From the NCBI RefSeq assembly GCF_030695125.1, contig NZ_JAUYTP010000029.1, positions 434,001 through 498,000 of the forward strand: a DNA stretch of 64,000 nt, given 5' to 3'. Each line of letters starts with the position of its first letter. Positions within the stretch are counted from its first letter, which is position 1. Positions 24,927 to 33,700 of this stretch are shown piece by piece. Origin of the DNA: Allobosea sp. (GTDB lineage Bacteria; Pseudomonadota; Alphaproteobacteria; Rhizobiales; Beijerinckiaceae). A model generated the notes under the pieces. It was given only the letters and a program-made list of their open reading frames with translations. It did no database searches and was not told the origin of the DNA. The translations under genes and the position numbers were made by a program.

Positions 24927-26072
24927 GTGAGCGCCATTGTGAACGCTGCGATCCTTCGTCTCGCCTGCGCCTGGGGAACCGTGGCCGCCTTCCTGTCGGT
25001 GGGAGACGTTCTGCTCGGCCAGCTCGGCGCGCCGCTGGCGTCGCTTGCGCTCTTCGTCTGGCTGCTTGGCATCATCATCTGGTCGGCCTTCGGGGTGGTT
25101 CACGAGGCCGACATCCTGGCGGTCAGGCTGGGCGAGCCCTTCGGCACGCTGATCCTGACGCTGTCGATCGTGATCATCGAGGTCGCGCTGATCTCGGCGG
25201 TCATGCTGGGCGCCAAGGGCGCGCCGACATTGGGCCGCGACACGATGTTCGCCGTGCTGATGATCGTGCTCAACGGCGTCGTCGGCATAGGGCTCATCAT
25301 CGGCGGCCGGCAGCATTTTGCCCAGAGCTACAACCTGAAGGGCGCATCATCCTATCTCGCCGTCATCATCCCGCTGACCGTGATCCCGCTGGTGCTGCCG
25401 AATTTCACGACATCGACCGCCAACGGCACGCTGACGACGCTGCAATCGATCTCGTTCTCGCTGTTCACACTGGCGCTCTACGGGGCCTTCCTCGTGCTCC
25501 AGACCGGGCGGCACCGCAGCTTCTTCCAGGAGCCGACCGGCGACCATGCGCCCCCGGCCCGCACCGCGTCGCGCGAACAGCTGGCCGACGGCGGCCTGCC
25601 CGCGCATCTCGACCCCGGCGGCAGCAATGCCGGGCGCGTCGCACTGCTGCTCGCCAACATCCTGCCCATCGTGATCCTAGCCAAGAGCCTCGCGAGCGTT
25701 CTCGATTTCGGCATCATCCAGCTCGGCGCGCCGGTCGCGCTCGGTGGCATCCTGATCGCGCTCGTGGTTTTTACCCCGGAATGCATCGCCGCCTTGCGCG
25801 CGATCAGCGCCAACCAGCTCCAGCGCGCGATCAATCTCTGCCTGGGCGCGGCCGCCTCGACACTGGGCCTGACCGTGCCCGCCGTGCTGGCGATCGGCCT
25901 GTTCACGGGACAGGAGGTCGTGCTCGGCCTGTCCAACGCCAACATGGTCATCCTGGCGATGACGCTGCTGCTGTCGACACTGACCTTCACCGGGACGCGC
26001 ACGACGATGCTGGAGGGCGCCGTGCATCTCTCGGTGTTCTTCGTGTTCGTGGTGCTCGTGTTCAGCCCATAG
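24927..26072 (+). CDS. chaA: Calcium/cation:proton antiporter of the ChaA type
   Basis: A 381-residue integral membrane exchanger of the CaCA superfamily with about ten helices in two inverted halves. The first alpha-repeat is VVHEADILAVRLGEPFGTLILTLSI with its acidic ion ligands, the second is VVFTPECIAALRAISANQLQ. Relatives are annotated ChaA or ionic transporter y4hA. It begins with GTG. It ends 21 bp from the convergent flgI gene and marks the left border of the flagellar cluster. Confidence 0.87.
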   Translation: MSAIVNAAILRLACAWGTVAAFLSVGDVLLGQLGAPLASLALFVWLLGIIIWSAFGVVHEADILAVRLGEPFGTLILTLSIVIIEVALISAVMLGAKGAPTLGRDTMFAVLMIVLNGVVGIGLIIGGRQHFAQSYNLKGASSYLAVIIPLTVIPLVLPNFTTSTANGTLTTLQSISFSLFTLALYGAFLVLQTGRHRSFFQEPTGDHAPPARTASREQLADGGLPAHLDPGGSNAGRVALLLANILPIVILAKSLASVLDFGIIQLGAPVALGGILIALVVFTPECIAALRAISANQLQRAINLCLGAAASTLGLTVPAVLAIGLFTGQEVVLGLSNANMVILAMTLLLSTLTFTGTRTTMLEGAVHLSVFFVFVVLVFSP

Positions 26073-26093
26073 CCGCAAGGCCGTCCGCGGCCG

Positions 26094-27215
26094 CTACTGC
26101 ACGACGAGGTCGGCCTGCAGCGCCCCCGCGGTCTTGATCGCCTGCAGGATCGCGATGATTCCGGCAGGCTTCAGGCCGATCTGGTTGAGGCCGCGCACCA
26201 GCGTGTGCAGGTTGGCGCCGTTGATGATCGCGAGCCGGCCATTGCCCTGCTGCGTCTCGATCTGCGTGCGCGGCACCACCACGGTCTGCCCCCCGCTCAG
26301 CGGCTCGGGCTGCGAGACCATCGGCGTCTCGGTGACGCGCACCGTCAGATTGCCATGCGTCACGGCGACCGTGGAGATCTTGACGTCGCGGCCGATCACC
26401 ACCGTGCCGGTGCGCTCGTCGACCACGACGCGGGCCGGCGAATCCGGCTCCAGCGTCAGCCGCTCGATCTCGGCGATGAAGCGAGCCGTCGACATGTTGG
26501 CCGGCCGCGTCAGGCTGATCGTGCGATGATCGAGCGCAAACGCCACGGTCGATTTGTAGCGCTCGCGGGTGAAGCTGTTGATCGCGTTCGCGACACGCTC
26601 GGCCGTGACGAAATCGGGGTTGCGCAGTTCCAGCGAGAGCACATGCAGGTTAGAGAGCTGGTCGGCGATCTGCCGCTCGACCAGCGCGCCGCCCGGTATC
26701 CGCGCCGCGGTCGAGACGCCCTGCGTCACCCGTTCCGCCTCGCCTTGAACATTGAAGCCCGAGACGTTGAGCCGCCCCTGCGCCAGCGCATAGGTCTGCC
26801 CGTCTGCCGCCAGAAGCGAGGTCACGACCAGCGTGCCGCCGAGCAGCGAGGTCGCGTCGCCCATCGAGGCGACCGAGACGTCGATACGGCTGCCCCGCCC
26901 GGCGAAGGGCGGCAGATCGGCCGTCACGATCACCGCCGCGACATTGCGCGTGCGCAGCGCCGAATTGCGGACATTGACACCCAGCCGGTCGAGCATCGAC
27001 TGCAGCGCTTGGCCCGTGAAGGGCGAATTGCGGATGCTGTCCCCCGTGCCCTGCAGGCCGATGACGAGGCCGTAGCCGACGAGCTGGTTGTCGCGCACGC
27101 CCTGCAGGCCGGCGATATCCTTGATCCGCACCGAGGCCTGGGCCGGCGCGACACATTGAAACGCCAGCGCCAGCGCGCACAGCAAAGCGAGCAGTCGCGA
27201 GGTCGGCGCCATCAC
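26094..27215 (-). CDS. flgI: Flagellar P-ring protein FlgI
   Basis: Forms the P-ring, the rod bushing in the peptidoglycan layer. The 373-residue precursor has a signal peptide ending at AQAS, then the family start VRIKDIAGLQGVRDNQLVGYGLVIGLQGTGD split by no insertions, and ends in the typical GLKPAGIIAILQAIKTAGAL. It overlaps flgA by 4 bp. The L-ring gene flgH, which often follows flgI, is not found next to it; the next gene is a convergent antiporter. Confidence 0.97.
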   Translation of the reverse strand: MMAPTSRLLALLCALALAFQCVAPAQASVRIKDIAGLQGVRDNQLVGYGLVIGLQGTGDSIRNSPFTGQALQSMLDRLGVNVRNSALRTRNVAAVIVTADLPPFAGRGSRIDVSVASMGDATSLLGGTLVVTSLLAADGQTYALAQGRLNVSGFNVQGEAERVTQGVSTAARIPGGALVERQIADQLSNLHVLSLELRNPDFVTAERVANAINSFTRERYKSTVAFALDHRTISLTRPANMSTARFIAEIERLTLEPDSPARVVVDERTGTVVIGRDVKISTVAVTHGNLTVRVTETPMVSQPEPLSGGQTVVVPRTQIETQQGNGRLAIINGANLHTLVRGLNQIGLKPAGIIAILQAIKTAGALQADLVVQ

Positions 27216-27676
27216 TCGCTCCCGACGCGGATGGTGCCGTCGGCCTGGACGACGCCGATGACGACGAGCCCGGTATCGGGATTGCGCGCCTTGACCATCT
27301 CGTTGACCGAGGCCGAGGCCATCGGCTCGACGATGCCGGTGATCACGAGATCGCTCTCGCGGAAGACCACCTGCGTCGGCACGCCGCGCCTGACCACCTT
27401 TGGGTCGTCGACCGCATTCAGCGGGATCGGCTGGCCCGGCAGCAACGTCCGCCGCGTCACCTTGCCGACCACCGCGAGTCGGTTGTCGATCGACACCCGC
27501 GCCGCGACCCGGAAGGCCCGGTCGACGAGATGCGCGTCGGTGATGACATCGCCCGGATAGAGCGTCACCGCCGGAACCGGCAGCATGACGCCCTCCGGCG
27601 CAGCCCGGGCCGGGCCGATGGCGACGAGCCCGAGGCAGGCGGCGAGCACGAGGGAGCGGACCGGCAAAAGGGCCAT
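27212..27676 (-). CDS. flgA: Flagellar P-ring assembly chaperone FlgA
   Basis: Periplasmic chaperone for FlgI assembly. The 154-residue protein has a signal peptide (LAACLGLVAIGPARA), then the SAF domain with PAVTLYPGDVITDAHLVDR, RRTLLPGQPIPLNAV and a C-terminal VVIGVVQADGTIRVG. It sits between flgG and flgI, 13 bp after flgG and with a 4-bp overlap to flgI. Confidence 0.94.
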   Translation of the reverse strand: MALLPVRSLVLAACLGLVAIGPARAAPEGVMLPVPAVTLYPGDVITDAHLVDRAFRVAARVSIDNRLAVVGKVTRRTLLPGQPIPLNAVDDPKVVRRGVPTQVVFRESDLVITGIVEPMASASVNEMVKARNPDTGLVVIGVVQADGTIRVGSE

Positions 27677-27689
27677 GATGGGGATGTCC

Positions 27690-28478
27690 TCAGCGGATGC
27701 CGTTGGAGACGGTGCCGGCCATCTGGTCGGCGGCCGTGATGACCTTGGCGTTCATTTCATAGGCGCGCTGCGCCGCGATCAGAGCGGTGATCTCCTTCAC
27801 CGGATCGACGTTCGACGCCTCGAGATAGCCCTGGCGCAGCTTGCCGAAGCCGATCGCCGTGGGGTTGCCGTCCGTCGCCTGCCCCGAGGCCACCGTCTCG
27901 CGATAGAGATTGCCGCCGAGCGGCTCGAGGCCGGCATCGTTGGCGAAGTTGGCGAGCGTGATCTGGCCGAGCTGGCGCGGCTGGACCTCGCCGGGGATCT
28001 TGGCGAGCACGAGGCCGGATTCATTGACGGTCACGTCGACCGCATCGGCCGGGACCCGGATCACCGGATCGAGCAGATAGCCATCGGCGGTGACGATGTC
28101 GCCATCGGCATTGGTGTTGAACGTGCCGGCGCGGGCATAGAGCGTCTCGCCCTCGGGCGCCGTGACCTTGAACCAGCCGCGCCCGTCGATCGCGAGGTCG
28201 AGCCGGTTGCCGGTCTGCGTCATCGCGCCCTGGATGTGCAGGTTGCGGATCGCTGCCGCCCGCACGCCCAGGCCGAGCGATGCACCTTCGGGAATCGAGC
28301 CGTCGCCGCCGCGATTGGGCACGCCGCGCGAACGCTCGGTCTGGTAGAGCAGATCGGTGAACTCCGGCCGCGCCCGCTTGAACGAGGTGGTGTTGATGTT
28401 GGAGATGTTGTTGGCGATGACTTCGACATTGAGCTGCTGGGCGCTCATGCCGGTGGCCGCGATGGCGAGAACTTTCAT
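27690..28478 (-). CDS. flgG: Flagellar distal rod protein FlgG
   Basis: Forms the distal rod. Length of 262 residues is normal. The N-terminal helix has [33 protein letters not shown] and the C-terminal helix has [28 protein letters not shown], both exact family hallmarks. It lies 12 bp after fliE in the flgB-flgC-fliE-flgG-flgA-flgI run. Confidence 0.98.
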   Translation of the reverse strand: MKVLAIAATGMSAQQLNVEVIANNISNINTTSFKRARPEFTDLLYQTERSRGVPNRGGDGSIPEGASLGLGVRAAAIRNLHIQGAMTQTGNRLDLAIDGRGWFKVTAPEGETLYARAGTFNTNADGDIVTADGYLLDPVIRVPADAVDVTVNESGLVLAKIPGEVQPRQLGQITLANFANDAGLEPLGGNLYRETVASGQATDGNPTAIGFGKLRQGYLEASNVDPVKEITALIAAQRAYEMNAKVITAADQMAGTVSNGIR

Positions 28479-28490
28479 GGCGATGCGTCC

Positions 28491-28829
28491 TCAAACCTGC
28501 ATCTGGACGAATTGCTGATAGGCAGCGACGACCTTGTCGCGCATCGCCATGGCGAGCTGCAGCGACTGCTCGGCCGACATCACCGCCTGGACCACGTCCT
28601 GAACCGCGGCCTTGCCCTGGACGCCGGCAACCGCCTGGGCCTCGCCCTGCGCCAGATTGTCGACGAAGTTCTGGGCGACGCCGGCAAACACGGAGCCGAA
28701 ATCGGCTCCGGGCTGGGCGGACGCCGCCTCGACGCCCGCGCCTGGCCGGGCCCCGGTGGCACCGAGCCCCTGCAGCCCCTGGGTGAGATGACTCGCGGCG
28801 GGCGCGAGAGCGGAGATCGCGTTGAGCAT
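28491..28829 (-). CDS. fliE: Flagellar hook-basal body complex protein FliE
   Basis: Links the MS-ring to the rod and is among the first exported substrates. The 112-residue protein starts at [10 protein letters not shown], chosen because its ATG shares one base with the flgC stop codon (TGATG), and has the C-terminal family motif VMSAEQSLQLAMAMRDKVVAAYQQFVQMQV in which the AEQSLQLAMAMRDK core is the signature. Confidence 0.95.
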   Translation of the reverse strand: MLNAISALAPAASHLTQGLQGLGATGARPGAGVEAASAQPGADFGSVFAGVAQNFVDNLAQGEAQAVAGVQGKAAVQDVVQAVMSAEQSLQLAMAMRDKVVAAYQQFVQMQV

Positions 28830-29248
28830 CAGCCGTTCCTCAAAAGATCGATGGTCATGGATTGCATCGAGCGCGCCTGCTTGATCATCTGCAGGTTGGC
28901 CTCGTAGGAGCGGTTGGCCTCGCGCATGTCGGCCATTTCGAGCAGCAGCGAGACATTGGGCATCTTGACGTAGCCCTTGTCGTCGGCGGCCGGATGGCTC
29001 GGCTCGAACTCGACGCGGAAGGGCGCCTTGTCGACGCCGACGCCCTTGATCTTCACCAGGGAGACGCCCGCAGCCCGGTTCATCGCGCTCTCGAAGGTCA
29101 CCGTCTTGCGGCGATAGGGATCGGCGCCGCGCGTGGTGCCGGTCGACTGGGCGTTGGCCAGGTTCTCGGAGACGACGCGCACCCGCGTCGACTGGGCCTG
29201 CAGCCCGGCACCGGCGATTTTCATCGAAGCATTCAGAGGATCGATCAT
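28829..29248 (-). CDS. flgC: Flagellar proximal rod protein FlgC
   Basis: Proximal rod subunit of 139 residues. The N-terminal helix [23 protein letters not shown] and the C-terminal [21 protein letters not shown] match the family. Upstream, directly after the flgB stop codon, lies a copy of the shared flagellar promoter element, so flgC may be transcribed from an internal promoter as well as from that of flgB. Confidence 0.97.
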   Translation of the reverse strand: MIDPLNASMKIAGAGLQAQSTRVRVVSENLANAQSTGTTRGADPYRRKTVTFESAMNRAAGVSLVKIKGVGVDKAPFRVEFEPSHPAADDKGYVKMPNVSLLLEMADMREANRSYEANLQMIKQARSMQSMTIDLLRNG

Positions 29249-29287
29249 GATTTTTACTCACCCAAGGCAAGATTTCGACACGTGATT

Positions 29288-29302
29288 GCTTGCGCGAGGC
29301 TG
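29288..29302 (-). promoter_or_regulatory. Shared flagellar element upstream of flgC
   Basis: Reads CAGCCTCGCGCAAGC on the minus strand, identical base for base to the copies before motA and flagellin. It begins at the flgB stop codon and ends 39 bases before the flgC ATG. Confidence 0.7.
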
Positions 29303-29303
29303 A

Positions 29304-29684
29304 TCAGCCCCGGATCGCGGTCATCATCATGCGGTGGAAACTTTTCACGATGTTCGTCGTGAACGCGTAATGGCGGCTGATCTCGCCGGCCTTGAGCATC
29401 TCCTGCTCCAGGCTGACCGAATTGCCGGAATGGACGGTCGACCAGCTGTCGGATTTGCGCGGCCGCGCCGTCAGTGCTTCGGCCGGCGTCGAGGTCATGT
29501 GGTTGGGCGCGGTGGCGGCGACCGAAAGCGTGGTTTTGCGGACGATCGCCTCGAAAGGCTCGACATCGACGGCCGTGTAGCGCGGCGTGTTGGCATTCGC
29601 GATGTTCTGCGAAACCGCGTTCTGTCGAACGGCGAGCCAATGCGATTGCTTGGCTGCGAGATCGAAGAGATGTACTGGCTCCAC
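29304..29684 (-). CDS. flgB: Flagellar proximal rod protein FlgB
   Basis: Proximal rod subunit of 126 residues with the N-terminal signature AVRQNAVSQNIANANTPRYT and a C-terminal helix ISRHYAFTTNIVKSFHRMMM. The start is GTG, preceded by GGAGG at a good distance. It is the first gene of the minus-strand rod operon and lies 143 bp downstream of ftcR in the same direction, with a copy of the shared element in that gap. Confidence 0.95.
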   Translation of the reverse strand: MEPVHLFDLAAKQSHWLAVRQNAVSQNIANANTPRYTAVDVEPFEAIVRKTTLSVAATAPNHMTSTPAEALTARPRKSDSWSTVHSGNSVSLEQEMLKAGEISRHYAFTTNIVKSFHRMMMTAIRG

Positions 29685-29701
29685 TTGAAGCCTCCATAGT
29701 A

Positions 29702-29714
29702 GTTGCTAGGCAAC
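29702..29714. repeat. Small inverted repeat upstream of flgB
   Basis: GTTGC-TAG-GCAAC, a perfect 5-bp dyad located 17 bases before the flgB start codon, between the shared flagellar element and the ribosome-binding site. It may be a regulator site or an mRNA hairpin; chance is not excluded. Confidence 0.35.
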
Positions 29715-29727
29715 ACTAGGAGGATTG

Positions 29728-29742
29728 ACTTGCGTGAAGCTG
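29728..29742 (-). promoter_or_regulatory. Shared flagellar element upstream of flgB
   Basis: Reads CAGCTTCACGCAAGT on the minus strand, matching 12 of 15 bases of the motA/flagellin/flgC copy. It ends 43 bases before the flgB start codon. Confidence 0.65.
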
Positions 29743-29827
29743 TCGTCGGCAATTGCAGCGATGGTGCTGCGGGCGAGACCGGTCTCGGGCGCAGGGCGCC
29801 CCCGGCCGGGCGGCCGGGGTGGAAGCA

Positions 29828-30502
29828 TCAGGAGATGGTGTAGCCGAGATAGCGCTTCGAATCGATCGGATCGTAGCCGAGCTTGGTCCGCAGCTTCTTG
29901 CGCAGCTTGCTGACATGGCTTTCGACGACAGCCTCGTCGACCTCGTCGTCGAACAGCCCGTAGACCGCGTTGAACACCTGGGTCTTGGTGACCCAGCGGC
30001 CGCGGTGGCGCATCAGGAACTCCAGAATGCGGCGCTCGCGACGCGGCAGCGCCATCAGCTCGCCGGCCACCTCGGGGTCGCTGCCGTCGAAATGGACCTT
30101 GATCTCCCCGACCGTTACCTCGTCGTCGCTCGAGCGGCGCTTCTCGGAACGGCGTTGCATCGCATTGACCCGCGCCAGGATCTCGCGGACATGCACCGGC
30201 TTGCGGACCACGTCGTCGACGCCGGCGGCGAAGAGCTCCAGTGTCTTTTCGAGCGAGGACGCCTCGTTCATCGCGATCACCGGCGCCTGCGAGCGGCGGC
30301 GGATCATCGTCGGGAAGGTCGAGCGCTCGGCGCAGTCGCCGATCAGGAACGCCTCGACCGTGCTGAGATGATCAGCGGGGGTGTCCTCGACCCATTCCTG
30401 AAAGCGCGACGGAGTAAAACCGATCGCCGGAACGCCCTCGCCGGTAAACAGGTTCTGGTACCCTTCGGTCACCAAAACCCGATCGTCGATCACGATGTAC
30501 AT
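29828..30502 (-). CDS. ftcR: Flagellar response regulator FtcR (Rem-like)
   Basis: An orphan OmpR-type regulator of 224 residues that controls flagellar genes in Brucella (FtcR) and Sinorhizobium (Rem). The receiver domain (YIVIDDRVLVTEGYQNLF) is atypical: the region of the phospho-accepting Asp reads AFLIGDCAERS and the Thr/Ala switch reads IAMNEAS, though the conserved Lys remains (VRKPVH). The C-terminal winged helix has PRRERRILEFLM and DEAVVESHVSKLRKKL. The start ATG follows GGGGGTAT; an upstream ATG ten codons earlier is less likely. It is divergent from flgE across a region with a CtrA box. Confidence 0.9.
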   Translation of the reverse strand: MYIVIDDRVLVTEGYQNLFTGEGVPAIGFTPSRFQEWVEDTPADHLSTVEAFLIGDCAERSTFPTMIRRRSQAPVIAMNEASSLEKTLELFAAGVDDVVRKPVHVREILARVNAMQRRSEKRRSSDDEVTVGEIKVHFDGSDPEVAGELMALPRRERRILEFLMRHRGRWVTKTQVFNAVYGLFDDEVDEAVVESHVSKLRKKLRTKLGYDPIDSKRYLGYTIS

Positions 30503-30661
30503 GGATACCCCCCGGCATTGGAAGCGTTCCACCTCGCATGAGTTGGAAGCACTTTGACGCTATGGAAGGTTTCATGAAGGGTCAATGCATGATTGATGCA
30601 ATGCGACATCAGGAGAAACACTGCGGAAACTTGGTTTAAAGACCGGTATACGGATTTATTT

Positions 30662-30684
30662 GAATCAATTAACTTCTTGTTAAC
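30662..30684. promoter_or_regulatory. CtrA-type box with adjacent GANTC site
   Basis: TTAACTTCTTGTTAAC at 30669-30684 fits the full CtrA consensus TTAA-N7-TTAAC without mismatch. GAATC at 30662-30666 is a CcrM-type GANTC methylation site two bases away. The box is 166 bp upstream of ftcR and 242 bp upstream of flgE. Confidence 0.75.
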
Positions 30685-30864
30685 GCTGAAACAGGAGCCT
30701 TATACATGACCCAGCGTCATGCGATCGTCGCTCCCTCCGGGGGCCGCCACGGCGGCGCCTCCAGCCGTGCAGCGTATCGCCTATAGTATAATGAGTGCGT
30801 CGCAGGCCCAACGCGCGATCGTGTCGATGAATATTTACGTCAATCTTTATGCATCCAGCATCGA

Positions 30865-30879
30865 CAGCTCCACGCAAGC
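30865..30879 (+). promoter_or_regulatory. Shared flagellar element upstream of flgE
   Basis: Reads CAGCTCCACGCAAGC, 12 of 15 bases identical to the motA/flagellin/flgC copy, and ends 47 bases before the flgE ATG, the same distance as in motA. Confidence 0.65.
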
Positions 30880-30926
30880 AAAACTCGATCAGATGAGGAT
30901 CGAAAGCTTCGCTTGGAGATGAGCAG

Positions 30927-32183
30927 ATGAGCATTTTTGGCATTATGCGGACCGGCGTCTCGGGCATGGCTGCCCAGGGCAGCAAGCTGGGCGCGGTCAG
31001 CGACAACATCGCCAATGTGAATACGGTCGGGTACAAGCGCGCCTCGACCGAGTTTTCATCGCTGATCTCGGAAGGCAACCACAGCGAATACAACTCGGGC
31101 GGCGTCGAGACCACGACCCGCTATGCGATCTCCGATGAGGGCCTGATCATGGGCTCGACCTCGAAGACGGACCTCGCCATCAAGGGCAACGGCTTCTTCG
31201 TCGTCACCGATGCGGGCGGAACGCCCTACATGACCCGCGCCGGCGCGTTCGTGAAGAACGGCAGCCAGGAGCTGGTCAATTCGGCCGGTTTCTACCTGAT
31301 GGGCTACCCGATCGAGAACGGCGACCCCACCGTCATCGCCAACAGCCTCGACGGGCTGGAGCGCATCAACCTCGCCAATGTCGCCTATGAGGCCAACCCC
31401 ACCGTCAGCGGCACGCTGAAAGGGGTGCTCGATTCCAATGCGACAGTGATCGCGCCGGGCAACCTGCCCTCCGACAACGTCGCCGGCAGCACCTATTCGA
31501 GCAAGGCCTCGATCGTCTCCTACGACAACCTCGGCAACAAGAAGTTCCTCGACGTCTACATGGCCAAGACCGGCACCGGGCCCGACACCTGGCAGGCCGT
31601 CGTCTTCGACCAGGCGACAGCGACCGCCGGCGGCTTTCCCTACACCGCGGCGCCGCTCGCCAACGTCGCGCTGGCCTTCGGCCCGACGGGCCAGCTCACC
31701 ACGGCGCCGGCGAATTTCACCGTCGCCATTCCCGGCGGCGCCACCGCGACGATCGACTTCAGCCAGGTCTCGCAGGTCGCGACCGGCGAGACCGCGCTCG
31801 AACTCGCCGTCGACGGCAACGCACCGAGCGCGGTCGAGAGCGTGGACATCGCCAATGACGGCACCGTCTACGCCGTCTTCGAGAACGGCGCCCGCCGCGC
31901 CACCTATCGCATCCCGCTCGCCACGGTGCCCAGCGTCGATCAGCTGACGCCGCAATCGGGCAATGTCTATTCCGTCAACAACATGTCGGGTGACGTGATC
32001 GTCGGCTTTCCCGAAAGCGGCAGCTTCGGCTCGATCCGCTCCGGCGCGCTCGAGCAGTCCAATGTCGACCTCGCCACCGAACTGACCGCGATGATCGAGT
32101 CGCAGCGCAGCTACACGGCGAATTCGAAAGTCTTCCAGACCGGCTCGGAAATCCTCGACGTCCTGGTCAACCTGAAGCGCTGA
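30927..32183 (+). CDS. flgE: Flagellar hook protein FlgE
   Basis: Subunit of the hook, the universal joint. The 418-residue protein has the N-terminal flagellar helix (MRTGVSGMAAQGSKLGAVSDNIANVNTVGYKR), the hook-core segments DLAIKGNGFFVV and YDNLGNKKFLDVYM, and the C-terminal LEQSNVDLATELTAMIESQRSYTANSKVFQT. It opens the long hook/export operon that continues to at least the FliL-like gene. A ribosome-binding site TTGGAG lies upstream. Confidence 0.97.
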   Translation: MSIFGIMRTGVSGMAAQGSKLGAVSDNIANVNTVGYKRASTEFSSLISEGNHSEYNSGGVETTTRYAISDEGLIMGSTSKTDLAIKGNGFFVVTDAGGTPYMTRAGAFVKNGSQELVNSAGFYLMGYPIENGDPTVIANSLDGLERINLANVAYEANPTVSGTLKGVLDSNATVIAPGNLPSDNVAGSTYSSKASIVSYDNLGNKKFLDVYMAKTGTGPDTWQAVVFDQATATAGGFPYTAAPLANVALAFGPTGQLTTAPANFTVAIPGGATATIDFSQVSQVATGETALELAVDGNAPSAVESVDIANDGTVYAVFENGARRATYRIPLATVPSVDQLTPQSGNVYSVNNMSGDVIVGFPESGSFGSIRSGALEQSNVDLATELTAMIESQRSYTANSKVFQTGSEILDVLVNLKR

Positions 32184-32214
32184 GCGCGACCGAAAGCGAG
32201 ACGAGGACGATTCC

Positions 32215-33696
32215 ATGAGCTTGTCATCGGCCCTAAACGTGGCGCAGTCCTCCCTGACCGCGACCTCGACGCAGACCTCCGTGCTGTCGCGCAACGTCGC
32301 CGGCGCCGACGATCCCCACTACAACCGCAAGGCCGGCACGCTGGTCACGACCTATGGCGGGGCGGTCAGGATCGCCTCGATCAGCCGCGCCGTGGATTCG
32401 GTGCTGTTTGCCGCCAAGCTCGGCGCGACCGCCACGACATCGGCACAGCAGGCCGTCGTCGATGCGCTCGATCAGCTCGAGGCGACGGTGGACGACCCCG
32501 AGCTCGACCAGTCGCTGGCGGCCAAGCTCGGCGACCTGACCAATGCCCTGCAGCAATACGGCGTGACGCCGGACGATCCGCTTCTGGCGCAGAACGTCCT
32601 GACCAAGGCGACCGAACTGGTCCGCAGCCTCAACGAGGCAAGCGGGACCGTCCGCACGGTGCGCCAGCAGGCGGACGCCGACATGGCGCTCGGCGTCGCG
32701 CGCGTGAACAGCCTCCTCGTCGAGTTCGAGGCGGCCAACAAGGCGATCGTCAAGGGCAGCCAGTCGGGCGCCGACGTCACCGACCAGCTCGACACGCGCG
32801 ACCGCATCCTCTCCCAGCTTTCGGAGGAAATGGGTATCAGCGTCGCCACGCGCCCCAACAACGACATGGTGATCTACACCGATGGCGGGGTGACGCTGTT
32901 CGAGACCGTGCCGCGCAGCGTCTCGATGGCGCAAAGCTTCGCGCTGGGTGCCGGGACCGCAGGCAACGCCGTCTATGTCGATGGCGTGCCGGTCACCGGG
33001 CCCAACGCGATCATGCCGATCAAGTCGGGCCAGATCTACGGCTCCTCCATCGTCCGCGACGAGATCACCGTCACCTATCAAAGCCAGCTCGACGAGATCG
33101 CGCGCGGCCTCGTCGAGGTCTTCGCCGAGAGCGACCAGACCGGCGTGGGCCCCGACCAGGCAGGCCTGTTCACCTATGGCCCGCCGCCGGGCCCCGCCGC
33201 CATTCCCGCCACCGGCGTCATGGTGGCCGGCCTTGCCGGCGCGATCCGCGTCAACGCCAATGCCGACCCGTCACAGGGCGGCGATCTCGACCGGCTGCGG
33301 GACGGCGGCATCTCCGACCCGCTCGACCCGGACTACACCTATAACGGCACCGGCGCGGCCGGCTTCCCCGACCGCATCCAGGGGCTGCTGACGGCGCTCG
33401 GCACCGGCCGCACCTTCGATCCCGTCACGGGAGCCGACCCGACCGATACCCTCGTCGGCTTCGCCGGGTCGTCCGTCGGCTGGCTGGAGGCGCAGCGCCA
33501 GACCTCGACGCAGACGCTCGGCTACGAAACCGCGCTGCTGCAGCGCACGACGGCGGCGCTGTCGAACGTCACCGGCGTCGACATCAACGAGGAGATGACG
33601 CTGATGATGGAGCTGGAGCGCTCCTTCAACGCCTCGTCCACGCTGATCTCGACCATCGACAGAATGCTCGAAGCGCTGCTTCAGGCCGTGAGGTGA
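32215..33696 (+). CDS. flgK: Flagellar hook-associated protein 1 FlgK
   Basis: First hook-filament junction protein, 493 residues. The N-terminus has LTATSTQTSVLSRNVAGADDPHYNRK and the C-terminus has TGVDINEEMTLMMELERSFNASSTLISTIDRMLEALL, both diagnostic. The domain between is shorter than in enteric FlgK, as is usual in Rhizobiales. It follows flgE by 31 bp and precedes flgL by 4 bp. Confidence 0.94.
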   Translation: MSLSSALNVAQSSLTATSTQTSVLSRNVAGADDPHYNRKAGTLVTTYGGAVRIASISRAVDSVLFAAKLGATATTSAQQAVVDALDQLEATVDDPELDQSLAAKLGDLTNALQQYGVTPDDPLLAQNVLTKATELVRSLNEASGTVRTVRQQADADMALGVARVNSLLVEFEAANKAIVKGSQSGADVTDQLDTRDRILSQLSEEMGISVATRPNNDMVIYTDGGVTLFETVPRSVSMAQSFALGAGTAGNAVYVDGVPVTGPNAIMPIKSGQIYGSSIVRDEITVTYQSQLDEIARGLVEVFAESDQTGVGPDQAGLFTYGPPPGPAAIPATGVMVAGLAGAIRVNANADPSQGGDLDRLRDGGISDPLDPDYTYNGTGAAGFPDRIQGLLTALGTGRTFDPVTGADPTDTLVGFAGSSVGWLEAQRQTSTQTLGYETALLQRTTAALSNVTGVDINEEMTLMMELERSFNASSTLISTIDRMLEALLQAVR

Positions 33697-33700
33697 GACC

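Larger units (their letters stand above)
30503..30926. other. 424-bp divergent control region between ftcR and flgE
   Basis: No convincing gene. The left half is AT-rich. It holds a full CtrA-type box with an adjoining GANTC methylation site nearer ftcR, a small dyad TGCAT-GATTG-ATGCA at 30586-30600, and a copy of the shared flagellar element nearer flgE. An open frame of 67 codons at 30719-30922 has no recognisable family and overlaps the element, so I do not call it a gene. Confidence 0.7.

Noticed and set aside
30719..30922. A 67-codon open frame ahead of flgE
   Set aside because: No family resemblance and no clear ribosome-binding site, and it overlaps the shared regulatory element; better explained as leader DNA.
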